Source: an uncultured bacterium (GTDB lineage: Bacteria; Bacteroidota; Bacteroidia; Bacteroidales; CAIWKO01). Taken from it: a DNA stretch of 8,129 nt. Numbering within the stretch: position 1 is the first letter of the stretch; each line of letters starts with the position of its first letter. Below are positions 6,658 to 8,129 of this stretch, one piece after another. Below the pieces are notes generated by a model, which made no database searches, was not told the origin of the DNA, and saw only the letters and a list, made by a program, of their open reading frames with translations. A program made the translations under genes and the position numbers. The stretch spans positions 1 through 8,129 of the forward strand of contig CAIWVT010000617.1 of the NCBI GenBank assembly GCA_903916135.1. Direction: 5' to 3'.

Positions 6658-6837
6658 ATTAATTCTATGAATCTATTTGATTTACTACGGATATAAATTA
6701 ATGTTAGAAAAAATATTTCTTTACAAATTTGGAGGCAACCTTTTTCTTTTTTTATCGTAAAACGTAAAAATTTTATTTTTTTTTCATCAAATATAAAAAA
6801 TGTTCGTAATTTTACACAGTTTTTTAAAATCAAATAT
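6658..6837. other. AT-rich intergenic stretch before the first lipoprotein gene
   Basis: This stretch is dominated by poly-A and poly-T tracts (notably 6740-6785). I see no credible coding region, RNA gene or strong hairpin. The only candidate signal is the promoter-like element at 6807-6814. Confidence 0.6.
6807..6814 (+). promoter_or_regulatory. Possible -7 element of the first lipoprotein gene
   Basis: TAATTTTA matches TAnnTTTG except for the last base and lies 23 bp before the ATG at 6838. The surrounding TCGTAATTTT resembles the sequence ahead of the second lipoprotein gene (TCGTAAATTTTT at 7476). No clear -33 element is seen. Confidence 0.3.
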
Positions 6838-7470
6838 ATGAAAACATTTAGACGCCTTTTAGTGGTCGTTTTGGCTGCTATGATTATGATTCCAATTTTC
6901 AACGCCTGCAAGAAAGGGGCAGAAGATCCTTCCTTTTCATTCTATTCGCGCAAGCATCGTTTGTGTCAAGATTGGGGGTTTTCGTTCTACAAACGCGTGG
7001 AACAAACCAACAACAACAGCAATTCGTTTGAATTCGATGGGTCCTCGCTAATCACATCGTATTCCAACTATCGCTATGTCTCTCATGCAACGATGAAAAT
7101 CTCGTTTAACAAAGATGGCGGATATCTTTGGGATCAATATGTTTCGACCGACACCTCCACGTATTCCTTTAAAGAGGAAGGAAGTTGGTATTTTTCGGGC
7201 GGCGGCAAAGACAGCGACACCAAATATAAAGAACTGTTGGGGCTGCAACCAACGAAAACAACCACTGTGCTGCAAATTAACGCCAACACTACCACTACCA
7301 TTTGGGCGGGTACAGGCGATTTGGCAGCACGGGTATATAAAATCATCAAATTAGCAAGCGATGAAGTGAAATTGTCTATGAAAGACGAAACCACTTATAT
7401 TGTGAGCAATCCGAACTCTTCCGACTTGAGTATAATTTCGGAAGAAATAAATTTAAAAAAGAATTTATGA
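6838..7470 (+). CDS. Lipoprotein of the 'CKKG…DP…SRK' type, possibly lipocalin-like
   Basis: This 210-aa protein begins with a lipoprotein signal peptide; the predicted lipidated cysteine is C24 in IFNAC-KKGAEDP. The mature part is Thr/Ser/aromatic-rich with alternating beta-strand patterns and no enzymatic motif. It shares a clear framework with the next gene: CKKGA-x-DP-x-x-S-x-x-SRK-x-RL near the N-terminus, a W a few residues later, and G-x-WYF-x-x-G-x-KD-x-D-x-K-x-KE in the middle. This start-to-middle layout recalls lipocalin-like lipoproteins of Bacteroidota, but that is from memory and fold-level only. It is probably anchored in the outer membrane. Ligand and role are unknown. The start at 6838 is the only one giving the signal peptide directly. 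Confidence 0.85.
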   Translation: MKTFRRLLVVVLAAMIMIPIFNACKKGAEDPSFSFYSRKHRLCQDWGFSFYKRVEQTNNNSNSFEFDGSSLITSYSNYRYVSHATMKISFNKDGGYLWDQYVSTDTSTYSFKEEGSWYFSGGGKDSDTKYKELLGLQPTKTTTVLQINANTTTTIWAGTGDLAARVYKIIKLASDEVKLSMKDETTYIVSNPNSSDLSIISEEINLKKNL

Positions 7471-7489
7471 GTTTGTCGTAAATTTTTAT

Positions 7490-7497
7490 TATTTTTG
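7490..7497 (+). promoter_or_regulatory. Putative -7 element of the second lipoprotein gene
   Basis: TATTTTTG matches the Bacteroidota TAnnTTTG consensus. It lies 19 bp after the previous stop codon and directly before the 17-bp repeat array, so a transcript would begin at about 7503-7505, inside the first repeat unit. A TTTG at 7472-7475 is present, but at 14 bp it is closer than the usual -33 spacing. Confidence 0.5.
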
Positions 7498-7501
7498 CAC
7501 G

Positions 7502-7620
7502 CAATTAATAAGCAAAATCAATTAATAAGCAAAATCAATTAATAAGCAAAATCAATTAATAACCAAAAACAATTATTAACAAAAATCAATTATTAACAAA
7601 AATCAATTATTAACTAAAAA
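7502..7620 (+). repeat. Seven-unit 17-bp tandem repeat array in the leader of the second lipoprotein gene
   Basis: Units start at 7502, 7519, 7536, 7553, 7570, 7587 and 7604 with no gaps. Units 1-3 are identical (CAATTAATAAGCAAAAT). Unit 4 is intermediate (CAATTAATAACCAAAAA). Units 5-6 are identical (CAATTATTAACAAAAAT) and unit 7 differs from them by two bases. Ten more bases (CAAAACAATT) lead to the ATG at 7631. The array carries stop codons and is noncoding. It fills nearly all of the predicted 5' untranslated region. Confidence 0.95.
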
Positions 7621-7630
7621 CAAAACAATT

Positions 7631-8129
7631 ATGAAAAGATTATTATTAGTATTTTTGGTAGCCGTAATGGCAGTTCCAATGTTTCAATCATGCAAAAAAG
7701 GGGCAAATGACCCTGCAATTTCATTACGTTCAAGAAAAGCTCGCTTGGTTGCTGAATGGACTTTAGAATCGGGTTCGGTGGTCTATACTTCAGGAACAAG
7801 CGAAACCTTGACCTACACCGGAGCAACTGTTTCGAGCAGTCTTGGCGGTTCGCAATCTTATACAGAAACTGTTGAAATCATTAAAGATGGTACGTATAAG
7901 CGCACTGTTATAAGTGATGGTGCTACACGTGTTGAAACCGGGCAATGGTATTTTATGGAAGGAAATAAAGATAATGACATTAAAAGTAAAGAAGTTGTTT
8001 CTTTTTTCGAAACACAAATTGTTTATACTCCCGCCGGTGGCGTTGCCACAACTTCAACCTATACAGGGGTAACACCTGATTATACATGGAGATTGGATGA
8101 GTTAAAAAACAAAGAAATTATTGTTTTAA
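7631..8129 (+). CDS. Second lipoprotein, paralogue of the preceding gene (3' end outside window)
   Basis: At least 166 codons are visible and the frame is open to the right edge, so the C-terminus is missing. The lipoprotein signal peptide ends MFQSC-KKGANDP, with the lipidated cysteine at residue 21. Shared with the upstream gene are KKGA-x-DP, SRK-x-RL followed by W, and GQWYFMEGNKDNDIKSKE matching the upstream GSWYFSGGGKDSDTKYKE. The rest has diverged and is rich in Ser, Thr and Val, as expected for beta-strands. I infer an old tandem duplication giving two surface or periplasmic lipoproteins. Function is unknown; a lipocalin-like barrel is the most reasonable fold guess. Translation has no visible Shine-Dalgarno; the upstream region is A-rich, as is usual for the phylum. 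Confidence 0.85.
   Translation, partial: MKRLLLVFLVAVMAVPMFQSCKKGANDPAISLRSRKARLVAEWTLESGSVVYTSGTSETLTYTGATVSSSLGGSQSYTETVEIIKDGTYKRTVISDGATRVETGQWYFMEGNKDNDIKSKEVVSFFETQIVYTPAGGVATTSTYTGVTPDYTWRLDELKNKEIIVL

Noticed and set aside
7502..7620. CRISPR or iteron-type replication origin
   Set aside because: The units are contiguous with no spacers, ruling out CRISPR. There is no replication initiator gene nearby and the array sits between a promoter and its gene, so a leader repeat is the simpler reading.

Overview
The window looks like chromosomal DNA from a member of the Bacteroidota. The evidence is an outer membrane beta-barrel protein of the carboxypeptidase-regulatory-like/TonB-plug type, lipoproteins with 'CKKG' N-termini, promoter -7 elements matching TAnnTTTG, AT-rich intergenic DNA and the absence of clear Shine-Dalgarno sequences. 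The genus cannot be read from this sequence. No rRNA, tRNA, transposase, phage gene or CRISPR array is visible.

Minus strand, 80-5035. A four-gene cluster reads leftward from about 5050: an ECF sigma factor (4463-5035), a membrane-anchored zinc-finger anti-sigma factor (3960-4412), a membrane-anchored Spy/CpxP/CnrX-like periplasmic protein with a Cys/Met/His-rich C-terminus (3413-3955), and a secreted Spy-like protein with two LTxxQ motifs and a long Gly/Cys/His tail (2756-3394). Gaps are 50, 4 and 18 bp, and the cluster ends in a strong intrinsic terminator (2696-2740). The layout resembles sigma/anti-sigma/periplasmic-sensor modules such as Cnr, so I infer a metal- or envelope-stress-responsive regulon. 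Beyond the terminator, on the same strand, is an outer membrane beta-barrel protein (80-2593), followed by an AT-rich imperfect inverted repeat.

Plus strand, 5185-8129. Divergent from the sigma gene is a secreted 11-unit TPR protein (5185-6411). Its stop codon merges into a 42-bp tandem repeat array (five cores, plus one inverted copy that can form a hairpin). After an AT-rich gap come two tandem paralogous lipoproteins: one complete (6838-7470) and one running off the right edge (7631-8129). The leader of the second is almost entirely a seven-unit, 17-bp tandem repeat array placed directly after a consensus -7 element.

Functionally there are three blocks: an envelope/metal-stress sigma module with its probable periplasmic effectors, an outer membrane barrel that may or may not belong to it, and a TPR/lipoprotein region rich in short tandem repeats. 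The most unusual signals are the metal-ligand-rich tails in the sigma operon and the two tandem repeat arrays.
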